Program-made: the position numbers and the translations under genes
Source: Maridesulfovibrio sp050916235
GTDB lineage: Bacteria; Desulfobacterota; Desulfovibrionia; Desulfovibrionales; Desulfovibrionaceae
DNA length: 64,000 nucleotides
NCBI RefSeq assembly: GCF_050916235.1
Contig: NZ_CP104854.1
Coordinates: forward strand, 2,790,001 to 2,854,000
Reading direction: 5' to 3'
Notes under the pieces: model-generated
Database searches by the model: none
Told to the model about the DNA's origin: nothing
The model's input: only the letters and a program-made list of their open reading frames with translations
Part shown: positions 41,731-50,810 of the stretch, in pieces
Numbering within the stretch: the stretch's first letter is position 1
Layout: every line of letters starts with the position of its first letter

Positions 41731-41741
41731 CCACAGAATTC

Positions 41742-41785
41742 AAAAGACCCGATCAGCAATAAACTGACCGGGTCTTTTTATTTTC
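41742..41785 (+). terminator. Terminator of tRNA-Ala 1
   Basis: AAAAGACCCG and CGGGTCTTTTT form the outer stem, TCAG and CTGA the inner one, followed by a T-rich tail. Confidence 0.85.
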
Positions 41786-41819
41786 GTATCTGCAACTTTC
41801 TTTGAGTTAACGCCTTAGT

Positions 41820-43430
41820 TTATTTGGGACTATCAGGTATTATAACTTTTTTTCCGCTTAACCACGTCTCCAGGACTTTCGGGGGATCCGTTGCCAGGCT
41901 CTCCGGCTTTACATCGTATAGATCTCGCTCAAAGCGCACCATGTCGGCCTTCATGCCCGGATAAAGTGCACCCACATCGTTATGCCCAGTTGTCGCGGCA
42001 CTTCCCTGCGTCAGCCCTCTAATGACGTCCTGCATGGTCAGCGGTGTACGCGCCGATCCTCCGTCCAGCATGGATATACTCATAATTTTTGTGGGAGCGC
42101 TCAAATCCAGAGGTGAGACTCCAAAATCGGTGCTTATGCCCGTGCTTACGCCGGCCTCCATCAATTCCTTGATGGGATAGGACGCGTCATTTGCCTTGCC
42201 ATAATACCTGTCAAGTCCGGCCTCGGCCTTCCAGAATCCCGGCTGGACCGTAGAGACGACCTTATTATTCAGCTTGTTGATACGCTGTAATTGGTCAGGA
42301 CGGGGAAAGGCCAGATGAATCAGCGTGTGTAAACAGCTAAGCCCGCCCTTCTTGGCCGCAGCGGCTTCCAGCGCATCCAAAGTCACATTCAGGGCCTCGT
42401 CCCCCTGAATATGGTAATGGCAATTGAGGCCGACTTCCTCCAGCCGGGACACTATGCGGTAAATGTTCTGGTTTTTGCCCATGGAATCGCCAGCCGTGAC
42501 CGTATGTAGGCCATGGTTACCCTGTTTATTTTCCCAGGTTGTCCACGCCTCTCCTCCGGCGTAGGCTCCGTCAACAAAAAGTTTATTTCCAATAAATCTC
42601 ACCAGATCCGTGTCCTTGCCCATCTCCTCAAGACCGCCCTCAAGATCATCAAGGCCGAAGAAGGTGTAGTTATAATTGACGCGAAGGGGCAGAAGACCCT
42701 TGTGTTCCAGTTTCCGGCACATTTTAGCATGCAGAATGCGGCCGATGGGCGCACCCATAAGGTCTACGATCCCTGTATAACCCATTTGGGCCCATAAATT
42801 CATGAACTTTTGTGTACCTGGTCGAATCGTTTTGTCTTTAAAAAGATGGAGAAGCTGATTTCCGGCCAGAGTCATGGCTTCTTCGCGCAACATACCCGTG
42901 GGCTTGCCATCCTGGACAACGACTTTCCCTCCCGACGGCACATCATCCAAGTGCTTATATAGGTCCGCTTTTTTCATAGCGGCAGAATTTACAATAAGAT
43001 TATGACCGAGGTCGTCGCCTAACAGAACGATTCGGTCACCGGTAACAGCGTCGAGCGCGGCAAGGTCCTTCAGGGACCATGAGTCATAGTCGTCCAAGGA
43101 AAATCCTCCGCCAAAAAAAGGATCTTCTTCGGGATGCTCTGATATGGCCGTTTTCACAGCCTGGACAATCGATTCAGCGTCATTATCACCGCGCAGGTCT
43201 GCACCACTAAACATAAGAGCAGATTCGACCAAATGGACATGACTGTCGCAAAAACCGGGATAGATGGCGTTACCGTCTAAATCTATGACTTCCGCATCCA
43301 TATGATCGGAGGGCTCCACATCCACGGCCGCTACACAGTCATCTACCACAAGAAGGTTGCGCACCCGACGAACCGCGTCTTGATAAATCCGGCCATTGAC
43401 GAAAAGTTTCGATGCAGTTTGATCACCCAT
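41820..43430 (-). CDS. YtcJ-like metal-dependent amidohydrolase
   Basis: A 536-aa amidohydrolase of the YtcJ (amidohydrolase 3) family. The metal site motif is YPGFCDSHVHLVE, and other landmarks are LFVDGAYAGGEAWTTW, HIQGDEALN and GVSTGISTDFGVSPLDL. The C-terminal motif ALYPGMKADMVRFE is typical. Start at 43430 because GGAGG lies five bases upstream; the longer frame to 43493 adds an unlikely leader. No signal peptide. Family members hydrolyse C-N bonds in amides or N-formyl compounds; the substrate is unknown. It is the first cargo gene after tRNA-Ala 1 and is oriented toward it. Confidence 0.8.
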   Translation of the reverse strand: MGDQTASKLFVNGRIYQDAVRRVRNLLVVDDCVAAVDVEPSDHMDAEVIDLDGNAIYPGFCDSHVHLVESALMFSGADLRGDNDAESIVQAVKTAISEHPEEDPFFGGGFSLDDYDSWSLKDLAALDAVTGDRIVLLGDDLGHNLIVNSAAMKKADLYKHLDDVPSGGKVVVQDGKPTGMLREEAMTLAGNQLLHLFKDKTIRPGTQKFMNLWAQMGYTGIVDLMGAPIGRILHAKMCRKLEHKGLLPLRVNYNYTFFGLDDLEGGLEEMGKDTDLVRFIGNKLFVDGAYAGGEAWTTWENKQGNHGLHTVTAGDSMGKNQNIYRIVSRLEEVGLNCHYHIQGDEALNVTLDALEAAAAKKGGLSCLHTLIHLAFPRPDQLQRINKLNNKVVSTVQPGFWKAEAGLDRYYGKANDASYPIKELMEAGVSTGISTDFGVSPLDLSAPTKIMSISMLDGGSARTPLTMQDVIRGLTQGSAATTGHNDVGALYPGMKADMVRFERDLYDVKPESLATDPPKVLETWLSGKKVIIPDSPK

Positions 43431-44216
43431 GTAAACCTCCAAGAGTTTTGATTTTACCGGGAAAGGCCCTTGATTGAATAACCCAAAACGCATGCTTAAA
43501 CGATACGGAGAATCTATTTATACCCCACTAATAATATCACAACAAGACTGTTATAAAAAAATTATGATACATCTTTTTAACACAATCACTGCACAGTAAT
43601 TGTTGCCATATTTTTTCTGCTGAAATGTAACCAATAGAGATCGTGCTTCCGATTACACACTAGTCTATTGGAAGGGATCAACAACAAAATCAAGTTGATC
43701 AGAAGAATGGCATACGTGTTCCGGGATCATGAATATTTCTTCCTGAAAATCAGGGCTGCTTTTCCCGGAAATCGGTGATGAACCTAAAAAAGCCAGGTTA
43801 CAGTTGGAATAAGGACACGAGGTGAAGTCATCAAGCCCTTTTCCCTAACCTATGGGCGGACCTGTAGCGACCCTATGCTCCGTGTTGTCTTTCTTACGGG
43901 TCTTATTCTTTTAATATTTTGGTTAGATATTTTTGGGCTGGATTCGAGCAATTTATCAAAAAAAGTTTGTCGCGCAACTGTTGCATTGGCAACAATTCTC
44001 ATATACATTTAAATCCGGTTCACAAGAAAACGTTGTCACAAGCTTAACGTCTCGCTTAACTAACTGTGATGAATTTCGGACACATGATGCCGATTCATTC
44101 AAATAATCCATACAACAGGCTGTTCAAAAGATAAGTGGCGAAGAAGAGGCTCTTTCTTCGGCAACGAGGTCTTCGTTCTTCATCAGCCTTCCAAGCACCC
44201 ACAAGGAAACCCGCAT
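43431..44216. other. Long non-coding region between amidohydrolase and marR
   Basis: No gene is supported in 786 bases. It carries the promoters of two divergent genes and a 16-base inverted repeat at 43979-43994. A half of the same motif (TGTTGCCA) is at 43601-43608 near the amidohydrolase end. Short open frames have no ribosome site. Confidence 0.5.
43979..43994. promoter_or_regulatory. Inverted repeat, possible MarR operator
   Basis: TGTTGC, four bases, GCAACA: a perfect 6-bp dyad of 16 bases, the size of typical MarR sites, lying about 220 bases before the marR gene. TATACA follows at 44002-44007, so it may overlap a promoter. Confidence 0.4.
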
Positions 44217-44657
44217 ATGTCACAACACAGGTCTATAGGAAAAAAAATCGGAACCATCGCTAGATATCTTGACATGGTCCTTGACAGCCGAATTGCCCAT
44301 CTGGGCCTTGGGGCAGCGACCATCCCAATCATCACTTTTCTGTATGAGAACGAAGGAGCGAATCAAGACGCTCTGGCAGATGCGCTGCAGTTCAATAAAA
44401 GTTCCGCTGCACGCGCTGTCACCCGTCTCGAAAAAGACGGATTTCTCACCAGAACAGTTGATCCGGCCAACCGGAGGAGCAACATTCTCTGCACTACAGA
44501 GAAGGCCCGTAGTGTAAAAGACGAAGTCTATCAAATACTCAAAGGACTGACCGATGATGTGTTTGCTGATTTCAGCGACGAGGACATTGATCTATACTTT
44601 AACCTAACCACAATAATCAGCACCCGGGTGGTGCAGATGCAGCAGGAAATAAAATGA
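44217..44657 (+). CDS. MarR-family transcriptional regulator
   Basis: A 146-aa MarR regulator. The winged helix lies at about residues 45-105 (NQDALADALQFNKSSAARAVTRLEKDGFLTRTVDPANRR); the basic wing and DxRxxR-like DPANRRSN segment are present. It is followed by the MFS gene, whose ATG overlaps its stop by four bases (ATGA). This arrangement is typical of a regulator controlling its own exporter. AAGGAAA lies about nine bases before ATG 44217. Confidence 0.85.
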   Translation: MSQHRSIGKKIGTIARYLDMVLDSRIAHLGLGAATIPIITFLYENEGANQDALADALQFNKSSAARAVTRLEKDGFLTRTVDPANRRSNILCTTEKARSVKDEVYQILKGLTDDVFADFSDEDIDLYFNLTTIISTRVVQMQQEIK

Positions 44658-45811
44658 TCCGTATAGCAATTCTCTCTCTTTCCATGCTTACAGTTATGTC
44701 CGGAGCTGCAGTTGCACCAGCTGTGGCTGACATTATAGCCTACTTCCCAAACGCCTCGGATATGCTGGGAAAGATGGTGCTCACCACTCCTGCATTGACC
44801 ATTATACCGATGGCTTTGATCACTGGTCTGCTCAGTAGCAGGGTAGCCAGAAAGAGTTTGGTGTACACCGGTATCTTTTTCTATATGCTGGGTGGAGCTG
44901 GTGGCGGGCTTGCGACTTCTATTCCCTTTCTGCTCTCAATGAGAGCAGTACTCGGTATAGGGGTCGGAATCTTAATGCCTCTCTCTACAGGAATCATCGC
45001 AGATATATGGTCAGGAGATGAAAAGGCCAAGATCATGGGGCTTGCCTCGGCATCAAGCAATCTGGGTGGGATAATCGCCATGCTTCTCTCCGGCATGCTG
45101 GCTGCAGTAAGTTGGCGTGCATCCTTCCTCATCTATCTCCTTGGGATAGCGGTTTGGGTTCTCATCTTTTTCTTCTTACCAGAAAAGCATCCCTCACCAG
45201 TTGAAAAAAGACAGTCTTCACAAGGAATAGGTTTTCTCGGCTCCTATATTCGCTGGGGGCTGGGCATGTTCCTACTCATGGTCGCCTTCTATTCCATCCC
45301 GGTCAATATCGCCCTCTATCTTCAAAGCCACGAGATTGGAGACTCGCGTATGGCGGGCTTAGCTATGGCTGTCATGACAGCCTCATCTTTTCTGACTGGT
45401 CTTACGTACGGCAATCTGAAAAAGGCGCTGCGAGGGTGGCTCTCTAGTGTGAGCCTCCTCATATTCGCACTCTCATATTACGGCCTCTCCACATTTCCGT
45501 CAGCACTTCCCCTTTTCTGCAGTCTGGTACTCAATGGTATGGCCTTCGGCACCCTGGTTCCTTCGATCATGGATGGTGTGACCAGAACAGCGGAGAACTC
45601 CTCCGGGACAGCTGGCACATCGGTGGTAACCAGCTTTTTGTTTGCCGGGCAATTCGCAAGTCCGTTGATCACAGGTGAAACCTCCGGACTGATCTTCGGG
45701 TCAGGTATATCCAATATATACCTAACCCTTGCTTGCGGAGTCGGATTGGCATGCATATTTTCGGTTGTGTTTCGAATCACAACCGCAAAACGAGTTCAAT
45801 TAACAACATAA
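44654..45811 (+). CDS. MFS transporter
   Basis: A 385-aa major-facilitator protein with about 12 hydrophobic segments. The loop after TM2 (LLSSRVARKSLVY) and AVLGIGVGILMPLSTGIIADIW (TM4 region, R-x-x-x-G pattern) fit drug-exporter members. It overlaps marR by four bases and precedes the cupin gene by 15 bases, making a three-gene unit. The substrate is unknown; control by MarR suggests efflux of an aromatic or toxic compound. Confidence 0.85.
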   Translation: MIRIAILSLSMLTVMSGAAVAPAVADIIAYFPNASDMLGKMVLTTPALTIIPMALITGLLSSRVARKSLVYTGIFFYMLGGAGGGLATSIPFLLSMRAVLGIGVGILMPLSTGIIADIWSGDEKAKIMGLASASSNLGGIIAMLLSGMLAAVSWRASFLIYLLGIAVWVLIFFFLPEKHPSPVEKRQSSQGIGFLGSYIRWGLGMFLLMVAFYSIPVNIALYLQSHEIGDSRMAGLAMAVMTASSFLTGLTYGNLKKALRGWLSSVSLLIFALSYYGLSTFPSALPLFCSLVLNGMAFGTLVPSIMDGVTRTAENSSGTAGTSVVTSFLFAGQFASPLITGETSGLIFGSGISNIYLTLACGVGLACIFSVVFRITTAKRVQLTT

Positions 45812-45826
45812 ACTAGGAGTAAAAAA

Positions 45827-46120
45827 ATGGAGACTAATTCGCATCCTGTTCCGGATATTTCAAGACTGTTTATCGGGGCCAAGAATGAATTTGAGGTTGA
45901 AACGGTTTTCGCACAGAAAGGTGCGGTATCGCCGGATGAATCACATTCATTTGATGAAATTCTTGTTTTACTGGAAGGTGAAATCGAGTTGGAAACGGAC
46001 AGCGGAGTTGAAACCCTTTCCGGATTGACCATGCGAACCATACCGGCCGGAACTAGGCATGTTAGCCGGATACAGACAACGCCTACCAGAATAGTAATTA
46101 TACACCCTGACCGCTTGTAG
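45827..46120 (+). CDS. Small cupin-domain protein
   Basis: A 97-aa single-cupin protein. The first cupin motif region is SPDESHSFDEILVLLEGEIEL (H/E metal-type residues partly kept), and the second is PAGTRHVSRI. It follows the MFS gene by 15 bases with an AGGAG ribosome site. Such proteins bind small ligands or stabilise metabolites. In this operon it may sense or modify the exported compound. The product is soluble and cytoplasmic. Confidence 0.75.
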   Translation: METNSHPVPDISRLFIGAKNEFEVETVFAQKGAVSPDESHSFDEILVLLEGEIELETDSGVETLSGLTMRTIPAGTRHVSRIQTTPTRIVIIHPDRL

Positions 46121-46199
46121 TCATGCCAGCAAACGGTTCCGCGGGGTGTTCACACCATGGCACCCTGCGGAGCTGATTCTACTTTCACGGTTCACAAGA

Positions 46200-46862
46200 C
46201 TAAACTTCCTTTAAGAAAATTTCACCAGTCCACTTATAGCCTTCTTCCGTAAAATCTCTAAAATGTTTTGGGTCAGTAATATTATTTTCTATAAGCCATC
46301 TAACAAATCGCCCCTTAATGTGCTTTCCCTGATGACCTGCAGGTATCTTTTTTCCTGCTTTTTTTAGGACAAATTCAACCCCAATTCCATTATCATATTT
46401 AACCGCCTTCCTGTGTGCTTGCGGCAATAAATCAATGACAAATTTATCTTTCAACTGCTCTGAATTAGATTCCATCCATAGCCTGGCAGCATTTAATTTA
46501 TCAATCTTCAAACGATAATTAGGAATCAGATCAACAGGACTGATAAGACCGAACAACCCGGAAACAATTAACATTTTATCATTAAAGTCAGATTTATTTT
46601 TCAAAGTCTGATAATCAATCGCGTCGTAGACAACACCTGTGTAGCGTTCAATTGCCGGCATTGTTTTGGAAGTTAAGAGTTCCTTGTTTACAGCAATTGC
46701 TTTCTTAAGCGCCGCTTCCTTGAGGCCATATAACTTTTTAGGATCAGCTTCTTTAATAGCTTCAATTAAGTCAGCGGTAATGTTTGATACAGACTGTAAA
46801 GGATCATCATTTCCTCCATCGGCTTTCCCCTCAGATGGTGGAATTAAGATGATAGTGTTCAT
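46200..46862 (-). CDS. yaaA: YaaA family protein (peroxide stress)
   Basis: A 220-aa member of the UPF0246/YaaA family. Conserved parts: IILIPPSEGKADGG at the start, RYTGVVYDAIDY, LIVSGLFGLISPVDLIPNYRLKI (as two blocks) and IPAGHQGKHIKGRFVRWLIE. In E. coli YaaA lowers intracellular free iron during peroxide stress. Length is near normal (about 250). It is A/T-richer than its surroundings, in line with acquired cargo. It lies alone on the minus strand. Confidence 0.85.
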   Translation of the reverse strand: MNTIILIPPSEGKADGGNDDPLQSVSNITADLIEAIKEADPKKLYGLKEAALKKAIAVNKELLTSKTMPAIERYTGVVYDAIDYQTLKNKSDFNDKMLIVSGLFGLISPVDLIPNYRLKIDKLNAARLWMESNSEQLKDKFVIDLLPQAHRKAVKYDNGIGVEFVLKKAGKKIPAGHQGKHIKGRFVRWLIENNITDPKHFRDFTEEGYKWTGEIFLKEV

Positions 46863-47229
46863 AAGAGACCTTAAAATTTTTTTATTAAAAAATATTATGA
46901 ATTATCTATAAGGGAATAAACGGATAAATCAAAGTCATTTCATTTACATAATACTCAGTCACAAGAAACGAACAAAATATCATGGGACGAATTTCCATTA
47001 GCAGAACCTCTGGAAACGATCTTATAAAGAAGCATTTGAAAATACTTCAAGGCAATGTGTTCTCAATTTAAATAAATTCTTCTAATGAAGATTACTGGAG
47101 AGTTCAACGCATGGCATTCAGAAGGCCTTAAATCTGATTATTCTCAGCTCCACCTGATATTTAAAGACTTAGAAGCTTTTACATCTAAGCCTTTCCTCTT
47201 AGAATATATAAATGATATCTGCTGGAGGG
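46863..47229. other. Non-coding region with tRNA-Ala remnant
   Basis: No gene. It is A/T-rich and contains a decayed tRNA-Ala fragment at 47096-47154, described separately. The short frame 47085-47336 runs through that fragment and is not a gene. Confidence 0.55.
47096..47154 (+). pseudogene. Decayed tRNA-Ala(GGC) 3' part, remnant A
   Basis: TGGAGAG, then ATGGCATTCA, AGGCC and TTCTCAGCTCCACC keep the order and spacing of the intact tRNA-Ala, with many changes between. A weak stem (AGACTTAGA/TCTAAGC) follows where the intact gene has its terminator. Likely an old attachment-site copy. Confidence 0.65.
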
Positions 47230-47967
47230 TCATTGTCTTTCGATTTGTAATAACAGAGCATCCATGGCTGCATTATCGCTATTGTCTATTGCTCCTCCAT
47301 GGTAACAATAAATACAGGCTGGATTCAATTTTCTGATCTCACGTATCGTTTGTAAACATCTGTCCATATCAAGCGTGAATTGTGGGTTTGCAATGGATAG
47401 CTTATCATGATCAACGGCAAGTGAGTCTCCGGCGATAAAAGACCGTGAGCTATGAACGAATAAGGAAATATGTCCCGGAGTATGCCCGGGTGAAAACAGT
47501 ATCGTTATGTCGTCATTGAAATCATTTGGTTGTGTAGAGACGATTCGGTCAATATTGCACGGTTCTATTGTTTGCAGATACTGAAGGAACTCTTCACCCC
47601 ACCTCAGGCCCTCTCCTGAGAGAGATTTGTTATATTCCCTTGCCTGGGCAATTCGCAGGGATTCTTTTTTCCCGGAAATGTATGGTTCTTCAATTTCACT
47701 TGAAATAACCGTAATTTTCTTATTTCTACGCTTAATCGCTGCAAGTGATCCGACATGATCATGGTCCTGGTGGCTGACAATAACATGAGTTATGTCCGTC
47801 AAGGAGTATCCGTGGAGAGCTAATGCTTCCTCCAGTTGATCTGCCTGGCAAGGCATGCAAGCATCGAAAAGTATTACCGATGTTTTTGCAGTGATGAGAG
47901 TAGGGTAGATGGATACCTGTTCAGTTCCAATCACTTGCGTGATTCTAAGGGGCAAAATATTTGTCAT
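47230..47967 (-). CDS. Metallo-beta-lactamase-fold hydrolase
   Basis: A 245-aa MBL-fold protein. The metal motif is SHQDHDHVG, followed by PGHTPGHISLFVH (third ligand His) and IAGDSLAVDHD (bridging Asp). The C-terminal His is in CYHGGAI. Members act on lactones, thioesters or nucleic acids; the substrate is not clear. Start ATG 47967 has GAAGG eight bases upstream; the longer frame to 48006 is less likely. It lies between two decayed tRNA-Ala fragments. Confidence 0.8.
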   Translation of the reverse strand: MTNILPLRITQVIGTEQVSIYPTLITAKTSVILFDACMPCQADQLEEALALHGYSLTDITHVIVSHQDHDHVGSLAAIKRRNKKITVISSEIEEPYISGKKESLRIAQAREYNKSLSGEGLRWGEEFLQYLQTIEPCNIDRIVSTQPNDFNDDITILFSPGHTPGHISLFVHSSRSFIAGDSLAVDHDKLSIANPQFTLDMDRCLQTIREIRKLNPACIYCYHGGAIDNSDNAAMDALLLQIERQ

Positions 47968-48160
47968 GCACAAACCTTCATGTTTGGTCGAATGCTTGGT
48001 CTGCATTAAGGGAGTTCAACATAATATACGTACTGCCGGAGTAGTCCGCATGGACCTTGGTTGCATCTTAAGTATCCTGAATACATTCTAAGTTTCAAGT
48101 TCAACGAGTGGCACTCTAGAAAAATAATAACGTAAAATAAATATGATTTTTGAACTGTGT

Positions 48161-48212
48161 TTGAAATGGCGTTCAAATGCTAAAAAAGTTCAATTCTCCT
48201 CGGCTCCACCAC
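48161..48212 (+). pseudogene. Decayed tRNA-Ala(GGC) 3' part, remnant B
   Basis: TTGAAATGGCGTTCAA then GTTCAATTCTCCTC and GGCTCCACCACA match the anticodon arm, T-arm and 3' end of tRNA-Ala. The last 28 bases are nearly identical to the intact gene, as expected for a retained integrase target. Confidence 0.8.
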
Positions 48213-48220
48213 ACAAAAGC

Positions 48221-48256
48221 AAAAATGACTTAGGTTATTAAACGTAAGTCATTTTT
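48221..48256 (+). terminator. Terminator after tRNA-Ala remnant B
   Basis: AAAAATGACTTA and TAAGTCATTTTT form a 12-bp stem with T-run, similar in word content to the terminator of tRNA-Ala copy 2. Confidence 0.8.
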
Positions 48257-48327
48257 GATAGCTGGTTGTCAGTATCTTCAGCTTTTAATTCTTTCACTGC
48301 GAAGGAAGCTGACTATCCAGCTATGAA

Positions 48328-49149
48328 TCACAAATCAATCTTTTTCGCGAAGAAAGGCTGCCCGTTCAGCCAATTATCGGCGAGTTCAATCATTCCTTTT
48401 TCATCCTTTTCCTGCAGTAACAGATACGCAGCTCGCGGCAGCAGCAGATAGCCTGTTTCCAACTGCATCTCACTGGATCCGTTCAGAAGTCCAAGCTGAA
48501 TGCTTTCCGCCATGACTCGCGGAAGAGGATGGTTCTCGATGGGTGCCAGTGCGTCTCCGGACTGGTTGCTGTGCCGGCACATGTCCGCGTCAACGGAGTT
48601 CCAGCCCCGGCAGGACAACGGCCGGGCCGCATAAATTGAGCAGGTCCCGTCTTCCATGAACAGACAGGGATACATGTGCCTGTTCATGCCGATTTCCTGT
48701 CTGCTTTTTCCCTGCAGATTCTCCAGCAGGGTCCGCGCCATTTGCTGAAGCACAACCCGCTGCTCGGAAGTACGGGTCTCCAACAGATGGAATCCTATAA
48801 ATAAAGCCTCCGGCTCGGTCAGAGAAACCTGATTGATGCAGCAGTATATACATCCTCTTTTGCAGGCCAGAGGAGGATCAAGAACAAGGTCTCCCAACAT
48901 CCTGTCGAAAATTTCATAAGACTCGCTGACAAGATCAATGAGTACCTTGGCACTTTGTCCTTTTTTAACGCGGCCGAGGTTCTTCTTGAACACCGCATGT
49001 CGTTCCTCTGCAATTCGCGCAGCCATTATTTCAGTGCTGTTTTGTACAGCCTGCACAGCCTGGGCTTGGATTCCCTTCTCTGCTTTAGTGCTAAGCCCGG
49101 TTACTTTTTTTCTAGCTCCTGAGCCACGCAATCTATGACGTGAAGTCAT
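48328..49149 (-). CDS. YkgJ-like cysteine-cluster protein
   Basis: A 273-aa protein with a zinc- or iron-chelating YkgJ/CxxCxxCC-type core in its middle: ACKRGCIYCCINQ, MYPCLFMEDGTCSIYAARPLSCRGW and MCRHSN give eight Cys in the expected order. The N-terminal 60 residues are basic and helical (RGSGARKKVTGL). The C-terminal 70 residues are extra to the core and start with LPRVMAESIQLGL. The family may load metal or modify proteins; no function is assigned. The ribosome site before ATG 49149 is weak. Confidence 0.7.
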   Translation of the reverse strand: MTSRHRLRGSGARKKVTGLSTKAEKGIQAQAVQAVQNSTEIMAARIAEERHAVFKKNLGRVKKGQSAKVLIDLVSESYEIFDRMLGDLVLDPPLACKRGCIYCCINQVSLTEPEALFIGFHLLETRTSEQRVVLQQMARTLLENLQGKSRQEIGMNRHMYPCLFMEDGTCSIYAARPLSCRGWNSVDADMCRHSNQSGDALAPIENHPLPRVMAESIQLGLLNGSSEMQLETGYLLLPRAAYLLLQEKDEKGMIELADNWLNGQPFFAKKIDL

Positions 49150-49710
49150 TCTTCTCTCTTTATGTGAGTGTTTTATCTTGAAAAAAACAGTCTTGCCGAG
49201 GTGATGGCGACAGGGAAACTTTCAGGGAGTATTACCGTGCAACCTAACCGCTCATAATATCATTATTTATGCCAGTTGCAGCGATATGAGATTAAGTTGT
49301 TACAACTATACAGATTCGCGCCATTAACGGGCTTTAATTGAAGGGGTTAGGTCTGAGAATATTGATCGGAAGAATTAAAATTGTATGGCTTGAACCTCAA
49401 AACTTACTGCGAAACAAGTCCTTCAGATTCTTGTTTGCTATAGTTTCAGAACCTTAAATTCTTATACCTTATTCACGGACAGTGGCGGGATAGATTCATG
49501 TAGCACTGTAAACTTTCGAGCAAAGCAGAACCTTAAGTTCTCTTTCGACCAAGTATAAATATTATTTACAATTATTTTAGCGCATTATCAAAGTGGCCCG
49601 CAAGTTGATACAAACAGCTGATTTCCTCACCGCCCCTGTCTGACGGATGGTGAGATCTATAATAATAAGCTCAACGCCGTTGAAGACACAATTTACCCGG
49701 GAAGTAGAGA
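49150..49710. other. Non-coding region, nothing recognised
   Basis: No gene is supported in 561 bases. One short dyad, AGTTGT and ACAACT, lies near 49291-49303. Stop codons are frequent in all frames; if a gene was once here it is no longer readable. Confidence 0.5.
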
Positions 49711-50763
49711 TTGGGAATTATCAGGTTGTTACTTGCTATTGCGGTCTGCAATTCTCATTTCGAATTGACCGCGTTGCCCTTGGTTGACGGACATGAAGCC
49801 GTGCTGACCTTTTTCGCGGTTTCCGGCTTCTACATGGCAATGGTTCTGGACGGCAGGTATGGTGCTGCGGGGAGCTTTTACATGAGCCGGTTAAAGGCGT
49901 TATACCCCATGTATCTCTTTGCGATCGGATTGAGTGCAGTCCTGCTTTTTACCCTTGATGCCCACCCTTTGATCAGCCGCAGTAAAATGCTCCATATCAT
50001 GTCCGACCCTCTGGGATTTGCCGCAGTCCTTTGGACATCGTTCTGCGTGGTGGGACAGGAACTGTTGTTCAGCCTGAAATTTGCGGGGGACGGCCAGCTG
50101 CAATTTTTAGCATCCAAAGGAGACAGCCTTTACAGTGCCGCCTTTCTGGTTCAGGGCTGGTCACTTTCGCTTGAAGCGGTCTTTTATCTTTTGGCCCCGT
50201 TTCTAGTGCAGGTCAGAAGTTCGAATCTGTTCGCCGCCAGCACTGCAAGCCTCGCGCTGCGGATATTCATCGTTGTAACACCGTTATCCGAAATGAGCTT
50301 TTTCCTACGCTTTTTCCCTGCCGACTTCTGGCTGTTCGGATTCGGAATCCTGTCCTACAGATATTATCTGACGCTCCCGAACTCATCGCGATATATGGAT
50401 TATTTTGCGTTCGTTTCCCTGATTATCATGATCCTGGTCGCTGGGAGTGTGGGCAGGCCTTACGAACCATTCTTCCTTCCATTGGGAGCGCTGACATTGC
50501 AGCCGTTTATATTCAGGGCATTTCGGTCACTTGTACTGGACTGCATTGTAGGCAAGGTAACATATCCGTTTTATCTGCTGCATTTCAGCGTGATAGGCCT
50601 TTTTGAAACGTATGTTGACGAGCCAGTTGGGTGGCATATTTTTGCGGTTTCAATGCTTGCCGCGATAATTACCTTTTTGCTGTTCAGCCCCGGCTTTGAT
50701 GTGCTGAAGGCAAAAGTAGGAGGACGTCCGCTGGGAGCACGGGCTGTCAGCTCTGCGGCGTAA
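49711..50763 (+). CDS. Acyltransferase 3 family membrane protein
   Basis: A 350-aa integral membrane protein with about ten hydrophobic segments, of the acyltransferase 3 (OafA/NodX-like) family. RLLLAIAVCNSHF matches the catalytic-His region at the N-terminus, and FFAVSGFYMAMVL with SFYMSRLKALYPMYL matches the next conserved block (F-x-R-x-x-R/K-Y-P). It probably O-acetylates a surface glycan or lipid. The start is TTG 49711 with GGGAAG upstream; the beginning fits the family, so a lost N-terminus is unlikely. It is alone on its strand. Confidence 0.8.
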   Translation: MGIIRLLLAIAVCNSHFELTALPLVDGHEAVLTFFAVSGFYMAMVLDGRYGAAGSFYMSRLKALYPMYLFAIGLSAVLLFTLDAHPLISRSKMLHIMSDPLGFAAVLWTSFCVVGQELLFSLKFAGDGQLQFLASKGDSLYSAAFLVQGWSLSLEAVFYLLAPFLVQVRSSNLFAASTASLALRIFIVVTPLSEMSFFLRFFPADFWLFGFGILSYRYYLTLPNSSRYMDYFAFVSLIIMILVAGSVGRPYEPFFLPLGALTLQPFIFRAFRSLVLDCIVGKVTYPFYLLHFSVIGLFETYVDEPVGWHIFAVSMLAAIITFLLFSPGFDVLKAKVGGRPLGARAVSSAA

Positions 50764-50810
50764 CGATATTCTCGGACAATCCTCTTTCGCTTCTGTCTTC
50801 AACCCGGTTT

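Larger units (their letters stand above)
47968..48327. other. Non-coding region with tRNA-Ala remnant B
   Basis: No gene in 360 bases. It holds a decayed tRNA-Ala fragment (48161-48212) and a terminator-like hairpin (48221-48256). Confidence 0.55.

Noticed and set aside
47085..47336. 83-codon frame across tRNA-Ala remnant A
   Set aside because: It runs through a decayed tRNA fragment and overlaps the metallo-beta-lactamase-fold gene in antisense.
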